Source: Natrinema sp046097095
GTDB taxonomy: Archaea > Halobacteriota > Halobacteria > Halobacteriales > Natrialbaceae
NCBI RefSeq assembly: GCF_046097095.1
Contig: NZ_CP175698.1
Location: 2,914,001 to 2,978,000, forward strand
Reading direction: 5' to 3'
DNA: 64,000 bases
Part shown: in pieces, positions 62,034-64,000 of the stretch
How positions within the stretch are numbered: position 1 is the stretch's first letter
How the letters are laid out: every line of letters begins with the position of its first letter
Notes under the pieces: generated by a model
What the model was told of the DNA's origin: nothing
Database searches by the model: none
Seen by the model: only the letters and a program-made list of their open reading frames with translations
Translations under genes and position numbers: made by a program

Positions 62034-62257
62034 GCGTATCAGGCTGTCATCGCCACACCGTCGACGGACACGTCGTCGGGCACGCGGTCGGCCCCCGCGA
62101 ACCAGCGACGACGCTACGCGGTCCGATACGGCGTCACAGTGTGGCGGCTGCGTCCGGCTACGGCCGGCCCGCGGGTGAATCCCCTGCCGGCAACCGACTG
62201 GTGTGCGGCCGTCGCTGCTCACTGCTCCCCCGTCGCCGGTTGCCGGTCGAACCCGCG

Positions 62258-62860
62258 TTAGTCGTCGCGCTCGAGTTGGTCGCCGCCGAATTCGTCGTCG
62301 CTCTGGATGCGCGAGGCCTGCGGACCGTCCTGATCCTGATACTTCGACCCGCGCTCGCTGCCGTAGGGCCGTTCGGCCGGCGTCTTGAGCTCCGTGAAGG
62401 TGAGCTGGGAGATGCGCATCCCGGGGGTGAGCGCGACGGGCGCTGTGCCGAGATTGGAGAGCTCGAGGGTTATTTGGCCGCGATATCCGGGATCACACAG
62501 GCCCGCCGTGGCGTGTACCACCACGGCGAGCCGTCCCAGTGACGACCGGCCTTCGACGTGGGCGATCAGGTCCGCCGGAATCTCGACGCGCTCGTGGGTC
62601 GTTCCGAGCACGAAGTCGCCGGGGTGGAGGATGAAGTCGTCGCCGTCGTCGACGACCGTCTCGGTGACGTACTCGTCGACCTCCCGTTCGGAGTTCGGGT
62701 GGATACAGGGGATGTTCGTCCGCTGGAACTCGAGAAACTCTCGTCCCAGCCGGAGGTCGACGCTGGCGGGCTGGATCTGCAACTCCGGATCGTCGAGCGG
62801 CTCGACGACAAGGTCGCCGGCCTCGAGGCGCTCTAAGATATCTGCATCGGAGAGGATCAT
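62258..62860 (-). CDS. dcd: dCTP deaminase
   Basis: This 200-residue enzyme converts dCTP to dUTP. It starts MILSDADILERLEAGDLVVE; PASVDLRLGREFLEF is the family signature, and the active region EGRSSLGRLAVVVHATAGLC is followed by DPGYRGQITLELSNLG. Length is normal, with a polar C-terminal tail. In archaea some homologues also hydrolyse dUTP (bifunctional), which cannot be ruled out. Confidence 0.94.
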   Translation of the reverse strand: MILSDADILERLEAGDLVVEPLDDPELQIQPASVDLRLGREFLEFQRTNIPCIHPNSEREVDEYVTETVVDDGDDFILHPGDFVLGTTHERVEIPADLIAHVEGRSSLGRLAVVVHATAGLCDPGYRGQITLELSNLGTAPVALTPGMRISQLTFTELKTPAERPYGSERGSKYQDQDGPQASRIQSDDEFGGDQLERDD

Positions 62861-63011
62861 ACCGAGTAGGAGCGAACACGGAGCCATAAATGCCGTCGAT
62901 TCGCCGGCGACCGATGCCCCCGATTTCGTCACCGCACGGACCTGTAACGCCTCCAACACACACTCTCGAACGGCCTCAGCGATTATAATGCTGTATCACG
63001 AAGCGCGTCGC

Positions 63012-63827
63012 ATGGATGGGACGCAGGACCGGTTTACCGGGGAGACGAGGGTTCTGCATCAGCGGGCGGTTAGAGTGCCGCTTCTCGACGAGAAGGCCGA
63101 GCGCGTCTTCCACGAGAACATGATGACCGTCGCGGATGCTCGAGAGCAGAAAGCAGACCTGCTCGCCGATCCGGATATTCCGTTGTTGACCGCGTACGAG
63201 ACGGAGCGCGATCGGATCGCCGAGAGTTTCGAACGGCGACTCCGGCGGATCGTCGGTGACGACTATCAAGAGGTCGCGATGGCGTACAACCGCGGCGAGC
63301 GGGACGACCGGATCGGTGCGCTCGCCGCGTACTATGTCGAGGGCGCGTGGCGGACCCAACAGCGAACCACGATAACGGACATGCTGTTGGCCCCGCTCAT
63401 TCTCCGCTATCCAGACTGTTTCACGACGAACATTCGGTTTGCGAGCGGCTACGCGACCCCGGAGTCGATCCGGTACGAGTCGCCGGAACACGCGTCGGCG
63501 GATCTCTCCGACGAACACGCGGAGACGTACTACGAGGAGAGTCTCTACTCACAGCAACAGGCCGCGACGTATCTCCGCGAGACGGCCGACATCATCCGGG
63601 AGGAGTTCCCCGATCCCGACGAGACCACACCCGAGGAGCGCGAATACGGCGGCGTCGTCTCGGCCGACGGCCGGCGGGGCTCGACCTTCTCGGCGCTGCT
63701 CGAGCGCGTCGAGCCGGACCCCGATCGATTTTCTGAGTCGATCGACGAGCCGACCCTCGTCGAGGCGGGGCCGGAGGCGAGACGGACAGAGCGAGAACTC
63801 GGCCTCGAGGATGAACTCGTCTACTGA
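63012..63827 (+). CDS. Conserved protein of unknown function
   Basis: The ATG at 63012 (MDGTQDRFTGETRVLHQRAV) gives 271 residues. I chose it because GATTATAATG (62981-62990) lies at the TATA distance for a leaderless start; an ATG at 62988, eight codons earlier, is the alternative. The protein is soluble and acidic, rich in Arg and Glu helices (RRIVGDDYQEVAMAYNRGER, then YYVEGAWRTQQRTTITDMLL), with an acidic tail. No named domain was recognised. Confidence 0.65.
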   Translation: MDGTQDRFTGETRVLHQRAVRVPLLDEKAERVFHENMMTVADAREQKADLLADPDIPLLTAYETERDRIAESFERRLRRIVGDDYQEVAMAYNRGERDDRIGALAAYYVEGAWRTQQRTTITDMLLAPLILRYPDCFTTNIRFASGYATPESIRYESPEHASADLSDEHAETYYEESLYSQQQAATYLRETADIIREEFPDPDETTPEEREYGGVVSADGRRGSTFSALLERVEPDPDRFSESIDEPTLVEAGPEARRTERELGLEDELVY

Positions 63828-63911
63828 GCGATCGCCGTCGCTTCGCGCTCGCTAGTCGGTCGCGGAGACGGTATAGTCACGGCTAAAGGGCTTCCCCTCT
63901 TCGAGTCGGCC

Positions 63912-64000
63912 ATGAAACAGGCCATCGTCGCCCGCACGGACATCGGCATGGGGCAGGGAAAACTCGCCGCGCAGGTCGCCCACGCGTCGCTGTCGGCCTA
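63912..64000 (+). CDS. pth2: Peptidyl-tRNA hydrolase Pth2, 3' truncated by window edge
   Basis: The visible 29 residues, MKQAIVARTDIGMGQGKLAA then QVAHASLSA, are the N-terminus of archaeal/eukaryal Pth2, including the Lys and His region of the active site (GKLAAQVAHAS). Pth2 frees tRNA from stalled peptides. The rest of the gene lies beyond the window. Confidence 0.92.
   Translation, partial: MKQAIVARTDIGMGQGKLAAQVAHASLSA

Overview
The window is chromosomal DNA from a halophilic archaeon (class Halobacteria). The evidence is the strongly acidic proteins, high-GC coding DNA with very frequent CTCGAG-type codon pairs, archaeal information-processing genes (ribosomal protein L40e, Tsr3, Taw1/Twy1, Trm1, Pth2), the N-glycosylation enzyme AglB, the haloarchaeal glpABC/glpK glycerol operons, and many Halobacteria-only families (HalOD1, DUF7344-like, DUF5786, DUF7503-like). 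The genus cannot be fixed from the sequence alone; a member of the Natrialbales would fit. No rRNA, tRNA, CRISPR array or transposase gene was seen.

Layout. 1-8970: protein and surface glycosylation. This holds a truncated glycosyltransferase, an FkbM-type methyltransferase, an asparagine-synthase-like enzyme and a GT4 enzyme, then an AglG-like GT2 divergent from aglB. The first ~5.9 kb is richer in A+T than the rest. 9237-12770: a tiny membrane protein, a CHAT-domain protease-like protein and a degenerate Orc1/Cdc6-like AAA+ protein, the last coupled to glpC. 12770-20139: glycerol catabolism, glpABC on the minus strand and glpK plus a membrane protein on the plus strand. 20313-25059: HalOD1 protein, phosphoglycolate phosphatase, a DUF7344-like regulator, acidic membrane proteins and taw1.

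25278-35078: a nine-gene minus-strand cluster in which almost every junction overlaps by a few bases. It encodes four glycosyltransferases, two sulfatase-like enzymes, a methyltransferase, a phosphodiesterase-like enzyme and a flippase, and probably builds and exports a decorated surface glycan. 35306-37841: riboflavin genes rbkR-ribB, then ilvE. 38074-48782: DUF502, MFS and SpoIIM-like membrane proteins, a rhodanese/metallo-beta-lactamase fusion, an AT-rich insert with two orphan genes, tsr3, L40e, a DUF7344-like regulator, a metallo-hydrolase, DUF5786, DUF99 and uracil-DNA glycosylase. 48836-64000: hisH, a 0.9-kb repeat-bearing gap, a SWIM-type protein, trm1, a 1693-residue lipoprotein with three multicopper-oxidase modules, a YihY/BrkB protein, an alpha/beta hydrolase, a PRC-barrel-like protein, an eRF1/Vms1-like protein, dcd, an unknown protein and the start of pth2.

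The most promising leads are the CHAT/degenerate Orc pair, the nine-gene glycan cluster with three alkaline-phosphatase-superfamily enzymes, the triple multicopper-oxidase fusion, the AT-rich two-gene insert, and the twin promoter boxes between aglG and aglB. All functions are inferred from sequence motifs read by eye; no database search was run.
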